Assembly (NCBI RefSeq): GCF_900091505.1
Contig: NZ_LT607409.1
Location: 1,178,001 to 1,242,000, forward strand
Origin: Micromonospora chokoriensis
Lineage (GTDB): Bacteria; Actinomycetota; Actinomycetes; Mycobacteriales; Micromonosporaceae
DNA length: 64,000 nt
Direction of reading: 5' to 3'
The position numbers were made by a program, and so were the translations under genes. Shown here one piece after another: positions 50,122 to 59,666 of the stretch (within the stretch, counting starts at the first letter, position 1; the number at the start of each line of letters is the position of its first letter). Below the pieces are notes generated by a model. The model was given only the letters and a program-made list of their open reading frames with translations, searched no databases and was not told the origin of the DNA.

Positions 50122-51608
50122 GGCTTGATCACCTCCGTGGGGGCACCGTGAATCTGCTCCGGCGGGCCACCGGCGGGCCGGGCAGCCTTGGCGGCACCCC
50201 CTGCCAGCGGCCGGCGGGCTCCGTCGGAGACCCGCAACAGCACCGCGATGAGCAGCCAGTTCGCCATCAACGACGAGCCACCGGCGGACAGGAACGGCGT
50301 GGTCTGACCGGTCAGCGGGATGAGCTTGCTGATGCCGCCGACGATCACGAAGACCTGGAGGCCGAGGGTGAACGCGAGACCACCCGCGAGGAGCTTGCCG
50401 AACGAGTCCCGTACCGCGAGCGCGGCCCGCAGCCCCCGCTCCACGATCAGCAGGTAGACGACGAGCAGCGCGGAGAGGCCGAAGAGACCGAGCTCCTCAC
50501 CGATGCCGGCGAAGATGAAGTCGTTCTGCACCTCGGGCAGGATGTCCGGTTGGCCACCGCCCGGCCCGGCACCGAAGAGCCCACCGGTGCCCAGGGCGAG
50601 TAGCCCCTGGACGAGTTGGTAGCCCTTGTCGGTGGGGTCGGCGAACGGGTCCAGCCAGATCTCCGCCCGCAGGTAGAAGTTGGCGAACGGCCCGCCGACC
50701 GTCGAACCGAGCACGTAGGCGAGGTAGGCGCCGCCGAAGAAGAGGACCAGACCGATCAGCAGCCAGCTGACCCGTTCGGTGGCGATGTAGAGGGTCACCA
50801 CGAACATGCCGAAGTAGAGCAGCGAGGTGCCCAGGTCCTTCTCGAACACGAGCACCAGGAGGCTGACCAGCCAGACGCCGATCACCGGGCCGAGGTCCCG
50901 TCCGCGGGGGAAGTCGACGCCGAGGAAGCGTCGGCTGGCCAGGGACAGCACCTCGCGCTTGCGGACCAGGTAGTAGGCGAAGAAGACCAGCAGCGCCAGC
51001 TTGGCGAACTCACCCGGCTGGATGGAGAAGGCGCCGAGGTCGATCCACAGCTTCGCGCCGTTCCTCTCGGAGATGCTCGCCGGCAGTACCGCCGGGAGCA
51101 TCACCAGCACGATGCCGGCCAACCCCAGGGTGTACGCGTATCGCGAGATCGACCGGTGGTCGCGCATGATGGCGAGCAGGCCGGCGGCGAGGATCACCGC
51201 ACCGAGCGTCCACGCCAACTGCCGCCCACCGATGCCGGCGAAGATCGCCAGGTTCTCCCGGTCGGCGACCGGCGCCTCGCCCAGGTCGATCCGGCGCAGG
51301 AAGCCCACGCCGAGCCCGTTGAGCAGGGCCACCGCCGGCAGCAGCGCCGGGTCGGCGAACGGGGCGAGGAACCGGATGACCAGGTGCAGCCCGAGGAAGA
51401 CCGCGCCGAGAGCGGCGGCGGGCATCCAGAAATCCGCTGTGACAGTGTCCAGCAGGTTCGCCTCGACGGTCGCCCCGTACGCGGCCACCAGCACCATCGC
51501 GAGAAGCAGCAGGGACAACTCGGCGTTGCGGCGCGACCGCGCCAGGCGTACGCCGGACTGCTCGCCCGCGGTCGCGGGCGAGGGTGCCGGTGTGGCCGCT
51601 ACGGTCAC
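50118..51608 (-). CDS. rodA: RodA/FtsW-family peptidoglycan glycosyltransferase
   Basis: 496-aa SEDS-family integral membrane protein with about 12 helices. Motifs include KLWIDLGAFSIQPGEFAKLALLVFFAYYLV, FEKDLGTSLLYFGMFV (catalytic-type Asp of SEDS polymerases) and LQVFVIVGGISKLIPLTGQTTPFLSAGGSSLMANWLL. It polymerises lipid II together with PbpA. GTG start at 51608. 30 bp separates it from pstP; overlaps pbpA by 4 bp (GTGA). Confidence 0.94.
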   Translation of the reverse strand: MTVAATPAPSPATAGEQSGVRLARSRRNAELSLLLLAMVLVAAYGATVEANLLDTVTADFWMPAAALGAVFLGLHLVIRFLAPFADPALLPAVALLNGLGVGFLRRIDLGEAPVADRENLAIFAGIGGRQLAWTLGAVILAAGLLAIMRDHRSISRYAYTLGLAGIVLVMLPAVLPASISERNGAKLWIDLGAFSIQPGEFAKLALLVFFAYYLVRKREVLSLASRRFLGVDFPRGRDLGPVIGVWLVSLLVLVFEKDLGTSLLYFGMFVVTLYIATERVSWLLIGLVLFFGGAYLAYVLGSTVGGPFANFYLRAEIWLDPFADPTDKGYQLVQGLLALGTGGLFGAGPGGGQPDILPEVQNDFIFAGIGEELGLFGLSALLVVYLLIVERGLRAALAVRDSFGKLLAGGLAFTLGLQVFVIVGGISKLIPLTGQTTPFLSAGGSSLMANWLLIAVLLRVSDGARRPLAGGAAKAARPAGGPPEQIHGAPTEVIKP

Positions 51609-51638
51609 GGGTGGAGTCCTCGGTATCTCAGCCGACGC

Positions 51639-53111
51639 TCACTCAGGAGACCGGCAACCGGCCGGGTCGAGCGCCGGCGTGGCCGAGTCGGAGGGCGTGA
51701 CGTCGGGTGTGGTGGTCGTGCCGGTAGCACCGACGGCGTCGGTGGCACCGACGGTCGGGCTCGCGCTGGCGACCCCGTTGGGGGTCGCCGACGCGTCGGC
51801 ACTCGGGCTGCCGTTCGGGATCGGCGTCGTGACGACCTGCGGGGGCGACGGAGTGCCGCCGGCGGTGCTGGTCGGGTCGAGCGGACAGAGCGGCTTCAGG
51901 TTGGGGTTGCTCGGGGTGTCACTGGTCAGCTCGGCGAGCTGCCGCTCGGCGTCCGGCTCGTTCTTGGCCCGGATGCCGACCTTGACGGTGTCCTGAGCGG
52001 CGACCGTGAGGTCGTCCAGTCGGGTGCCGCTGCGCCGGTGCACGGTGGAGAGGTCCATTCCGGCGATCTGACCCTGGACGCCACGGAAGACGGCGACCTG
52101 CCCCTCCTCGGTGGCACCCACGTAGTACTGCCGCTGGGTGTACGTCCAACCGCCGAAGCCTGCCCCGCCGACGATGACCAGCAGGGCCAACGCCATGGCG
52201 GCGGTCCGCACCGGGCGGCGCTTCGGCCGGTCCGACTCGTCGTCGTCGGCGGCGGCCGGCTCCTCGGGGGCGGGTGGGCGGGGCGCGGAGAGCGCCGAGG
52301 CCCGGGCGGCCGGCGTCGAGTCGTCGGCGGAGGTCGCCATGCCCCGGTCGCGGGCGGCGGCGCCACCGACGATCGGGGTCGCCTCGACGATGTCCTGGTC
52401 CGTCGCGTCGGCGATGATCACCGTGATGTTGTCCGGGCCGCCGCCGCGCAGCGCGAGCTGCACCAACCGCTCGACGCACTGCTGCGGGTCGGTGTACTCC
52501 CGCAGGGTCTCGCCGATGGTCTCGGCGCTGACCACGCCCGAGAGGCCGTCGCTGCAGATCAGGTACCGGTCGCCGGGAAGGACCTGACGCACGGAGTATT
52601 CCGGGTCGATGTCCCGGCCGTCCAGAGCACGGGTGAGTAGCGACCGCTGTGGGTGACTGCTCGCCTCCTCGGCGCTGATGCGGCCTTCGTCGACGAGCAT
52701 CTGGACGTACGTGTCGTCCTTGGTGATCTGTGCGAACTCGCCGTTACGCAGCAGGTAGGCCCGGGAGTCACCGATGTGGACCATGCCCAGCTTGCTGCCG
52801 GTGAAGAGGGTCGCCGTGAGCGTGGTGCCCATCCCCTCCAGCTGCGGGTTGGCGTCCACTGTGTCGCGGAGTTGTTGGTTGGCGGTGCCCACGGCCGCAC
52901 GCAACGCATCGACGAGAGCGTCGCCCGGGACGTCCTCGTCGAGCGGCGCCATGGCACCGATGACGATGTTGCTGGCGACGTCACCGGCGGCCATACCGCC
53001 CATACCGTCGGCAACGGCAAGTAGCCGCGGCCCGGCGTAGACGGAGTCTTGATTGCCGTCACGGATCAGACCGCGGTCGCTGTGGGCCGCATAGCGCAGG
53101 GTCAGAGTCAT
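51639..53111 (-). CDS. pstP: PP2C-type Ser/Thr phosphatase PstP
   Basis: 490 aa. PPM catalytic domain (1-240) with RDGNQDSVYAG, VADGMGGMAAGD (metal-binding D), ICSDGLSGVV and GGPDNITVII. Then a linker, one transmembrane helix (TAAMALALLVIVGGAGFGGW, about 300-320) and an extracellular domain with an SPTVGATDAVGATGTTTTPD-like Thr/Ala/Pro tail. It reverses PknA/PknB phosphorylation. Its ATG overlaps the fhaB stop by 4 bp. Longer external tail than usual mycobacterial PstP. Confidence 0.94.
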   Translation of the reverse strand: MTLTLRYAAHSDRGLIRDGNQDSVYAGPRLLAVADGMGGMAAGDVASNIVIGAMAPLDEDVPGDALVDALRAAVGTANQQLRDTVDANPQLEGMGTTLTATLFTGSKLGMVHIGDSRAYLLRNGEFAQITKDDTYVQMLVDEGRISAEEASSHPQRSLLTRALDGRDIDPEYSVRQVLPGDRYLICSDGLSGVVSAETIGETLREYTDPQQCVERLVQLALRGGGPDNITVIIADATDQDIVEATPIVGGAAARDRGMATSADDSTPAARASALSAPRPPAPEEPAAADDDESDRPKRRPVRTAAMALALLVIVGGAGFGGWTYTQRQYYVGATEEGQVAVFRGVQGQIAGMDLSTVHRRSGTRLDDLTVAAQDTVKVGIRAKNEPDAERQLAELTSDTPSNPNLKPLCPLDPTSTAGGTPSPPQVVTTPIPNGSPSADASATPNGVASASPTVGATDAVGATGTTTTPDVTPSDSATPALDPAGCRSPE

Positions 53112-53593
53112 GGCCGTAATTCGAGGGAAGTGCGGCCGATCCGGATCGGCACGCCGAGGGGGACGGGGGTTGGTCCGGTGACCTTAGCGCGATCGAGGTA
53201 CGTGCCGTTAGTCGAGCCGAGGTCCTCGACGTACCACTGCCCGTCGCGCGGCACGAGCCGGGCGTGTCGCGCGGAGGCGTAGTCGTCGGTGATGACCAGG
53301 GTGGAGTCCTCAGCTCGACCGATGGTGATCTGCGCTTCACCAAGAGTGATCCTGGTGCCGGCCAGTTGACCGGCGGTCACCACCAGCTGGTGTGCCGCCC
53401 TGCCCCGTTTCACCTTCGCCGGCTTCGCCGCCTGCCCGGTCGAGGCCCCCACCGCGCGTGGCGCGGCCACCAGGCGACCGGACCGGGCGCCGGCAAAGAG
53501 ATCCCGGCGGATCACACCGACCACCGTGAACACGAAGATCCACAGCAGGATCAGGAAACCGAACCGGGCAACGGTGATGACCAGTTCCGGCAA
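53108..53593 (-). CDS. fhaB: FHA-domain protein FhaB/FipA
   Basis: 161 aa. N-terminal membrane helix (ITVARFGFLILLWIFVFTVVGVI), basic linker, FHA domain (about 70-160) with IGRAEDSTLVI, SARHARLV and LGSTNGTYLD, the phospho-Thr recognition residues. Binds phosphorylated partners of PknA/PknB; FipA in mycobacteria links FtsZ and FtsQ under stress. 4-bp overlap with pstP. Confidence 0.93.
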   Translation of the reverse strand: MPELVITVARFGFLILLWIFVFTVVGVIRRDLFAGARSGRLVAAPRAVGASTGQAAKPAKVKRGRAAHQLVVTAGQLAGTRITLGEAQITIGRAEDSTLVITDDYASARHARLVPRDGQWYVEDLGSTNGTYLDRAKVTGPTPVPLGVPIRIGRTSLELRP

Positions 53594-53599
53594 GGCGGG

Positions 53600-54361
53600 T
53601 CAGCCGTCCACGCGGAAGGTCAGCGTCGTCGTGCCGAGCTGGACCATGTCACCGGGGTTCAGCGCGACGGCGGAGACCCGCTGCCCGTTGACCATGGTGC
53701 CGTTGGTCGACCCCAGGTCGGTCAGCACGACCTGGCCCCCGTCGAAATCCAGCCGGGCGTGTCGCCGGGAGATGCCGACGTCGGGCAGGCGCAGGTTGGC
53801 CTGGTCGCCGCGACCGATCACCGTGGACCCCATCTGGAGGGGGTAGGTGCGACCGTCTCCGGAGACCAGCCGCACGTTGCGACCGCCACCGTGCCCCGGC
53901 GGCGGGCCGTAGCCGCCGCCCTGGTCGTACGCGGGGTAGGCGGGCGGGCCGGCGTCGTAGCCGGGTGCCGACACCGGGGCGACCTCGCCGCCGGTGTAGA
54001 CCTCGGCCGTGACACGGAACATGCCCGTGTCCAGGCCCTCACCTCGCTCGATCTCGACGATCACGTCGCCGTAGACCGTCCACGCCTGCTCGCCGATGAA
54101 CTCCGCCTGCGACTGGGCCAGTTCCTGGGCCAGCGCGGCGGCGTACGGCGCCAGCCGACTGTGGTCGAACGGCGAGAGATCGATCACGTAGCGGTTGGGC
54201 ACCAACGTGCGCCCACCGGCCAGGATCGCCTTGTGCGCCTCGGCCTCCCGCTGCATGGCGTTGAGGATCTCCACGGGGTGGACCACCCCTTTGAAGACCT
54301 TGGCGAAGGCCCCTTCGACCAGGCCTTCCAGACGCTTCTCGAAGCGTTGCAGCACGCTCAC
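53600..54361 (-). CDS. fhaA: FHA-domain protein FhaA (DUF3662 + FHA)
   Basis: About 253 aa. DUF3662 domain (1-125: LQRFEKRLEGLVEGAFAKVFKG, VHPVEILNAMQREAE), a Tyr/Gly/Pro-rich linker (about 135-165), then an FHA domain with VIGRGDQANLRL, ISRRHARL and LGSTNGTMVNG. I start at GTG 54361 because AGGAGG lies 5 bp upstream; ATG 54388 would add nine residues but has no such site. It binds phosphorylated MviN/PbpA-type partners in mycobacteria. Leads the fhaA-fhaB-pstP-rodA-pbpA-pknA-pknB run. Confidence 0.93.
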   Translation of the reverse strand: MSVLQRFEKRLEGLVEGAFAKVFKGVVHPVEILNAMQREAEAHKAILAGGRTLVPNRYVIDLSPFDHSRLAPYAAALAQELAQSQAEFIGEQAWTVYGDVIVEIERGEGLDTGMFRVTAEVYTGGEVAPVSAPGYDAGPPAYPAYDQGGGYGPPPGHGGGRNVRLVSGDGRTYPLQMGSTVIGRGDQANLRLPDVGISRRHARLDFDGGQVVLTDLGSTNGTMVNGQRVSAVALNPGDMVQLGTTTLTFRVDG

Positions 54362-54787
54362 CGGCTCCTCCTCGGGTCCCGAGGACATGATGGTATCCGG
54401 CCGGCGCGCGCGCAGCTCACACGCCGCTCGGCCGGCCGCTCCCGGCCCGTTCGGAAGGGCCGGGACTGTCGTGCTAATCTTTCGTCCGCCACGAACGGTA
54501 ACCGCTCGTGGCGAGCGCCAGGGACAGCGTAGTATTCCCGAGGCCCGTTGGAGACAGCGGGGCCGGGGCGGCTACAGTGTTCCGGGTCGTGCCACGGGGA
54601 TGTGGCGGAATGGCAGACGCGCACGGTTCAGGTCCGTGTGCCCGAAAGGGCGTGGGGGTTCAACTCCCCCCATCCCCACCAATGACGAGGGCTCCGCTTG
54701 ATGCGGGGCCCTTCCGTCATATTGGGACGTGCCGGACGTCACGCTATGCTGCGATGGATTCTGCCTCCGATGGACCGGGAGTGGCGT
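54362..54787. other. Intergenic region around tRNA-Leu
   Basis: Between the minus-strand fhaA start and the plus-strand epimerase. Promoter of the leftward envelope operon must lie here (about 54400-54540). The tRNA-Leu gene occupies 54596-54681. No other gene seen. Confidence 0.6.
54596..54681 (+). tRNA. tRNA-Leu(CAG)
   Basis: Acceptor GGGGATG/CATCCCC, anticodon stem CACGG/CCGTG around TTCAGGT (CAG), a long variable arm (GCCCGAAAGGGC), and TTCAACTC T-loop. Discriminator A at 54678 and encoded CCA 54679-54681. Matches the tRNA-Leu beside the pkn cluster in mycobacteria. Confidence 0.96.
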
Positions 54788-55861
54788 GTGAGTGTCGCGT
54801 TGGTGACAGGGTCGGGTGGCCTGATCGGCTCTGAGGCGGTCCGGCACTTCGCCGGCCTCGGCCTGGACGTGGTCGGCATCGACAACGACATGCGCCGGTA
54901 CTTCTTCGGCGAGGACGGCTCCACCTCGTGGAGCCTGGAACGGCTCGGCCGTGACCTGGGTAACGCGTACACACACTTCGCGGTGGACATCCGGGACCGG
55001 GACGGCCTGGAGCAGGTGTTCAAGAAGTACGGCTCGGACATCGCCGTGGTGATCCACAGCGCTGCGCAGCCGAGTCACGACTGGGCGGCCAAGGAGCCGT
55101 ACACGGACTTCGACGTGAACGCCGGCGGCACGCTCAACATGCTGGAGAACACCCGCCTGCACGCGATCGACGCACCGTTCATCCACTGCTCGACCAACAA
55201 GGTCTACGGCGACCGGCCGAACAGCCTGCCGCTGGTCGAGCTGGAGACACGGTACGAGCTGCCCGAGGACCACCGCTGGCACCAGGGCATCACCGAAGAG
55301 ATGTCGATCGACAGCTCGCTGCACTCGGTCTTCGGTGCCTCCAAGGTCGCCGCCGACGTGATGGTCCAGGAGTACGGGCGCTACTTCGACATGAAGACAG
55401 CCTGCTTCCGCGGCGGCACGTTGACCGGCCCGGCCCACTCCGCGGCCGAGCTGCACGGGTTCCTGGCCTATCTGATGCGCTGCGTCATGGAGGGCCGGAC
55501 GTACAACCTGTTCGGCTACAAGGGAAAGATGGTCCGCGACGCGATCCACTCCCGCGACGTGCTGAGCGCGTTCGAGGCGTTCTTCCGGGCCCCGCGATCC
55601 GCGGAGGTCTACAACCTCGGCGGCGGGCGGCACTCGAACACCTCGCACATCGAGGCCTTCCGGATCGCCGAGGAGATCACCGGTCGCGAGGCGCAGATCA
55701 ACTACGTCGAGCAGAACCGCACCGGCGACCACCAGTGGTACGTCAGCAGCATGGCGCGGTTCGAGGCCCAGTACCCGGACTGGAAGATCACATACGACGT
55801 GCCGATGATCCTGCGGGAGATCTACGAGGCCAACGTGGACAAGTGGGTCCCCCAGTCATGA
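54788..55861 (+). CDS. NAD-dependent epimerase/dehydratase, CDP-paratose/tyvelose epimerase-like
   Basis: 357-aa extended SDR. Nucleotide-binding [11 protein letters not shown] at the N-terminus, [19 protein letters not shown] and the substrate-side [13 protein letters not shown] are seen. The catalytic YxxxK position reads F182-GAS-K186, so the general-base Tyr is Phe, unless another residue substitutes. GTG 54788 is chosen: GGGAG lies upstream, while ATG 54770 has none. Its stop overlaps the glycosyltransferase ATG (ATGA). Probably modifies an NDP-sugar for a surface glycan. Confidence 0.82.
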   Translation: MSVALVTGSGGLIGSEAVRHFAGLGLDVVGIDNDMRRYFFGEDGSTSWSLERLGRDLGNAYTHFAVDIRDRDGLEQVFKKYGSDIAVVIHSAAQPSHDWAAKEPYTDFDVNAGGTLNMLENTRLHAIDAPFIHCSTNKVYGDRPNSLPLVELETRYELPEDHRWHQGITEEMSIDSSLHSVFGASKVAADVMVQEYGRYFDMKTACFRGGTLTGPAHSAAELHGFLAYLMRCVMEGRTYNLFGYKGKMVRDAIHSRDVLSAFEAFFRAPRSAEVYNLGGGRHSNTSHIEAFRIAEEITGREAQINYVEQNRTGDHQWYVSSMARFEAQYPDWKITYDVPMILREIYEANVDKWVPQS

Positions 55862-56667
55862 CCACGTCGCGGACCAAACGCAACGTGCTGGGTGTCCTGG
55901 TGGACGCCACCGACTACGCCACGGCGACCGACGCGGTGGTGACCGCGGCGCACGAGCGTCGTCCGCTCGCGCTGACCGCGTTGGCCGTGCACGGTGTGAT
56001 GACCGGGGTGCTGGACCCGGCGCACAACGCACGGCTCAATTCCTTCGACGTGGTCACGCCGGACGGGCAGCCGGTGCGGTGGGCGCTCAACCTGCTGCAC
56101 AACGCCGGCCTCACCGACCGGGTCTACGGGCCGACGCTGACCCTGCACGTGCTGTCGCGTTTCGCCGACGAGGGACTGCCGGTCTACCTGTACGGCTCGA
56201 CCGAGGAGACCCTCGCCCGGTTGATCCCGGCCCTGGAGCGGATGTTCCCCGCCCTGAAGATCGCCGGGGTGGAGCCGTCCAAGTTCCGCGCCGTCGAGCC
56301 CGGTGAGGACGCCGAGATCGCCGACCGGATCCGTTCCAGCGGTGCCCGGCTCGTCCTGGTCGGGCTCGGCTGTCCCCGCCAGGAGGTCTTCGCGTACGCC
56401 ATGCGTCCGCTGCTCGACATGCCGCTGATGGCGGTCGGCGCGGCCTTCGACTACCACGCCGGTCTGCTCCGCAAGCCGCCGCCGTGGATGCAGCGTGCCG
56501 GCCTGGAGTGGTTCTGGCGTCTCGGGCTGGAGCCCAAGCGGCTCTGGCGCCGGTACGTCATCCTCAACCCGGCGTACCTGAGCCGGCTGGCCGCGCAGAA
56601 GATCGGCCTCTGGAAGGCCCGCCCACCGGCGCCGGCCCACGAACGGCCGGCCACCTTCTCGGTCTGA
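55858..56667 (+). CDS. WecB/TagA/CpsF-family glycosyltransferase
   Basis: 269-aa GT26 enzyme. [48 protein letters not shown] and [33 protein letters not shown], all signature segments, are intact, including the C-terminal membrane-association region. Members transfer N-acetylmannosaminuronic or ManNAc-type sugars to lipid-linked GlcNAc. Translationally coupled to the epimerase; the pair probably builds part of a wall glycopolymer. Confidence 0.88.
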   Translation: MTTSRTKRNVLGVLVDATDYATATDAVVTAAHERRPLALTALAVHGVMTGVLDPAHNARLNSFDVVTPDGQPVRWALNLLHNAGLTDRVYGPTLTLHVLSRFADEGLPVYLYGSTEETLARLIPALERMFPALKIAGVEPSKFRAVEPGEDAEIADRIRSSGARLVLVGLGCPRQEVFAYAMRPLLDMPLMAVGAAFDYHAGLLRKPPPWMQRAGLEWFWRLGLEPKRLWRRYVILNPAYLSRLAAQKIGLWKARPPAPAHERPATFSV

Positions 56668-56680
56668 CCCCGTACGACAC

Positions 56681-56712
56681 GAGGCCCCACCCGGTCTTCC
56701 GGGTGGGGCCTC
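56681..56712. terminator. Bidirectional terminator glycosyltransferase / subtilase
   Basis: A perfect 14-bp stem, GAGGCCCCACCCGG and its complement, with loop TCTT, lies between the convergent stops at 56667 and 56729. Confidence 0.88.
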
Positions 56713-56728
56713 GGTCGTGGGAGACCGC

Positions 56729-58288
56729 TCAGACGGTCAGGGTCCAGGTGTTGATGTAGCCGGTGTCGGCCGAGTAGGTGTCGCGCACCTGAAGCCGCCA
56801 GGTGCCGTCCGCGGCCTCACCGGACACGTTGACCGAGTACGTGGCGTTCACGTTGTCGGCGCTGTCCGAGGTGCTGCTGTTCTTCAGCCGGTAGGAGCTG
56901 CCGTCCGGGGCGAGCAGGTCGATGACCAGGTCACCTCGGTAGGTGTGCACGATGTTCACCGCCACTGTGGACGCCGAGGAGGCGTTGCGGCCACAGCCGG
57001 AGATGGTGATCGAGCTGGTCACCGCCGAGCCGGCGTCCGGGATCGACACGTCGGAGCCGTTGGTGCCGGTGCAGCCGGTGGGTGGCGGTGGGGTGGTGCC
57101 GCCGCTGCCCACGTAGAGCAGCAGGTTCGGCGAGCCCGAGCCGACGTTGCTGATCACGTTGGGGGTGGCGGTGGACACGAGTTCGTTGCGCACCTGAGCC
57201 GGGGTCCAGCTCGGGTTGGCACTGGCCACCAGGGCCGCCGCGCCGACCACGTGCGGCGTGGCCATCGAGGTGCCGCTGATCGTGTTGGTGGCGGTGTTGC
57301 TGTTGTACCAGGCCGAGGTGATCGACGAGCCGGGCGCGAAGAGGTCCAGGCAGGTGCCGATGTTGGAGAACGACGAACGGGCGTCCGCGCTGGTCGTCGA
57401 GCCGACCGTGATCGCCTCCGTGGTGCGCGCCGGTGAGACGTTGCAGGCGTTCGCACCGTTGTCGTTGCCGGCCGCCAAGCCGTACGTCACACCGGAGGCG
57501 ACCGAGTTGCGCACGGCGTTGTCGAGCGAGGTGTTCGCGCCGCCGCCGAGGCTCATGTTCGCCACGGCTGGCTTGATCGCGTTCGCGGTGACCCAGTCGA
57601 CGCCGGCGATCACGCCGGCGGTGGTGCCGCTGCCGGAGCAGTTCAGCACGCGTACGCCGACGAGTTGGACGCCCTTGGCCACGCCGTACGACGATCCGCC
57701 GACGGTGCCGGCGACGTGCGTGCCGTGGCCGTTGCAGTCGTCGGCCGACCCGCCGTCCACGGCGTCGTAGCCGGAGGTGGCCCGGCCGCCGAAGTCGTTG
57801 TGGGAAAACCGGATACCGGTGTCGATGATGTACGCGCGCACGTTGCTCGCCGTGTTCGGGTAGGTGTAGGAGCTGTCCAACGGCCGGTTACGCTGGTCGA
57901 TCCGGTCCAGACCCCAGGAGGGCGGGTTGGTCTGCGTTCCGGAGATCGAGACGGTGTGGTTCTGCTCGACGTACGCCACGGCCGGGTCGGCCGCGATCCG
58001 CGCCGCCGCGCTCGCGCTCACCTTCACCTCGAAGCCGCGCAGCGCCGCGCCGTAGGTGCGCGCCACCGAGCCGCCGTGGCGACCGGAGAGTCGCTTCGCG
58101 GTGTCGCCGACCCGGTCCCGGGCCACGGCACTGTCCTTGAGTACGACGATGTAGCTGTCCGGCACGGCGGTGGCACCGCCTGCGGCCCGCACCACACCGA
58201 CGGGTTCGGCGGCCAGGGCCGGGGTGCCGACGGCCAGCGCGGTCGCCGTGGCCACCCCGATCAGTACGGACCTTCGTGGAAGACCCAT
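56729..58288 (-). CDS. Secreted subtilisin-like (S8) protease with C-terminal P-domain
   Basis: 519 aa. Signal peptide MGLPRRSVLIGVATATALAV... ending near GTPALAAEP, an inhibitor I9 prodomain (about 42-115, SYIVVLKDSAV), the peptidase with catalytic D156 (IIDTG), H188 (NGHGTHVAG) and S341 (GTSMATPHV). A GTTPPPPTGC linker and a proprotein-convertase P-domain (about 412-519, IPDAGSAVTSSITISGCG, GDLVIDLLAPDGSSYRL) complete it. Extracellular endopeptidase, self-processing. 5' end toward a 200-bp gap before the next gene. Confidence 0.93.
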   Translation of the reverse strand: MGLPRRSVLIGVATATALAVGTPALAAEPVGVVRAAGGATAVPDSYIVVLKDSAVARDRVGDTAKRLSGRHGGSVARTYGAALRGFEVKVSASAAARIAADPAVAYVEQNHTVSISGTQTNPPSWGLDRIDQRNRPLDSSYTYPNTASNVRAYIIDTGIRFSHNDFGGRATSGYDAVDGGSADDCNGHGTHVAGTVGGSSYGVAKGVQLVGVRVLNCSGSGTTAGVIAGVDWVTANAIKPAVANMSLGGGANTSLDNAVRNSVASGVTYGLAAGNDNGANACNVSPARTTEAITVGSTTSADARSSFSNIGTCLDLFAPGSSITSAWYNSNTATNTISGTSMATPHVVGAAALVASANPSWTPAQVRNELVSTATPNVISNVGSGSPNLLLYVGSGGTTPPPPTGCTGTNGSDVSIPDAGSAVTSSITISGCGRNASSASTVAVNIVHTYRGDLVIDLLAPDGSSYRLKNSSTSDSADNVNATYSVNVSGEAADGTWRLQVRDTYSADTGYINTWTLTV

Positions 58289-58502
58289 CTCCTACCTCCC
58301 TCTGACCGGCGACGGAACGTGCCGCCGGTCCCACAATCAATCGACGCATGCCGATCCAGCTGAGGGTAGATCAGCCGTCGGGCACTTGGACATGTCGAAA
58401 CGGCCATACTTTCGGGTGATGGCCCCTACGGGCCCGACGTCCGGGACGAACAGGGGGCCGGCCCGGATTCGCCAGGCGTCGATCCGGGAAATACTCTCGA
58501 CC

Positions 58503-59102
58503 ATGGAGAGTCAGCTCACCATCCTGTTCCCGGTCGCCGCCGCCTGGTTGGCCGCCGGCGTCGTCGCCGACGGCCTTCCCCGCCTGCGCACCACCCGCGC
58601 GCTCCGCCGGCGTACCGGATGGTTGCTGGCCCTGACCCTCGCCGGGCTGGCACTCACCGCGGCCGTGCTCGGCGGCGGTCTGCTCAGCGCCGGATCCGCG
58701 CCGGTCGACCGGGCCGCCGCCGGGCTCACCCTGGCCGTCGGCCCGGCGCTCGTGGCGTCGGTCTGCTCGGTACGTCGGATCCGCTGGCTGTGGGCCGGGT
58801 CGGGCGCCTTCGCCAACGCTCCCGCCACACCCGCGCCGCACGGGCTGCGTGCCGCCGCCGCCCACCCGCTCGTCGGGCTGCCCCTCCAGGTGGCCGCCCT
58901 GGCCACGATGCCGGCGGTGATCGCGGCGATCGGCACCGACCTCGGGGCCGAGCCCAGTGTCACCGGGCCCGCGATCACGGTCGGCGCTCTCGCGGTCGTC
59001 GCCATCGCGGTCCGGCACGCACTACGCCACAGCCGCCTGGCCGAGCGGGCCCGGCCGGACGCCTCCCGGTCAACGCGGGCGGGTGGCCCCCTGCACGTAT
59101 AG
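58503..59102 (+). CDS. Conserved integral membrane hypothetical protein
   Basis: 199 aa. Four to five hydrophobic segments (ILFPVAAAWLAAGVVADGL, GWLLALTLAGLALTAAVLGGGLL, AAGLTLAVGPALVASV, LVGLPLQVAALATMPAVIAAIG, AITVGALAVVAIAV) alternate with Arg-rich loops. ATG 58503 follows a weak site. The 3' end overlaps the convergent gene at 59070 by 33 bp. No family recognised. Confidence 0.6.
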   Translation: MESQLTILFPVAAAWLAAGVVADGLPRLRTTRALRRRTGWLLALTLAGLALTAAVLGGGLLSAGSAPVDRAAAGLTLAVGPALVASVCSVRRIRWLWAGSGAFANAPATPAPHGLRAAAAHPLVGLPLQVAALATMPAVIAAIGTDLGAEPSVTGPAITVGALAVVAIAVRHALRHSRLAERARPDASRSTRAGGPLHV

Positions 59103-59468
59103 CAACTCCAGGATCGCCCTGGTCGCCTCGAACCAGCGGTCCAGCCAGTCCTGCGAGGGCAGGTTGCCCTTTGGCGGCAACTCCATCAGCAGGCCACGCA
59201 GCAGCGGGTGGTCGGCGAAGGACTCGGTGGGCTCCATCGGCCACCCGCTCGGCGGAAACGACGGCTCGATCAGCGGATTCGGGTCCAGGGAGGGCAACGA
59301 GAGCGGCGGATCCGACGACTCGGAGGTCGCCTCCCTCCCGCTCAGTTCCTGGTCGGTCGAGACCACCTCGGTCAGTACGGTGTCCCGACGGGCCCCGCGA
59401 TACTTGCCACCGAATCGTTCCGTCTTGGCCGGACCGTTGGTGAGGTTGTCTGAACCGATCGTCGTCAT
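59070..59468 (-). CDS. Hypothetical soluble protein
   Basis: 132 aa. Polar N-terminus (MTTIGSDNLTNGPAKTERFGG), an acidic Ser/Pro/Leu-rich middle (DPPLSLPSLDPNPLIEP) and a C-terminal amphipathic helix (WLDRWFEATRAILELLYV). No known domain. Convergent overlap of 33 bp with the upstream membrane gene. Looks like a real actinobacterial ORF by codon usage. Confidence 0.55.
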   Translation of the reverse strand: MTTIGSDNLTNGPAKTERFGGKYRGARRDTVLTEVVSTDQELSGREATSESSDPPLSLPSLDPNPLIEPSFPPSGWPMEPTESFADHPLLRGLLMELPPKGNLPSQDWLDRWFEATRAILELLYVQGATRPR

Positions 59469-59620
59469 CCGTCTCGCCTACTCGCTCGGTTGCGGGTCGG
59501 TGCGGCGGGTCGTCGACCAGTGCCGTACCGACCGGTTCAACGAGACGGGCGCGATGTGGCGACGGGATTCCCCCCGGAACCTCACCGGCGCCCGTTCACC
59601 GGCTGGCCGGAGACGCCGGA

Positions 59621-59649
59621 GTCCCCGTCCGGCAGGGCCGGACGGGGAC
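59621..59649 (-). terminator. Terminator after XRE-DUF397 pair
   Basis: GTCCCCGTCCGGC at 59621-59633 and its exact complement at 59637-59649, 13-bp stem with loop AGG, 18 bp past the DUF397 stop on the minus strand. Confidence 0.85.
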
Positions 59650-59666
59650 TCGCTGGGGCCACTCAC

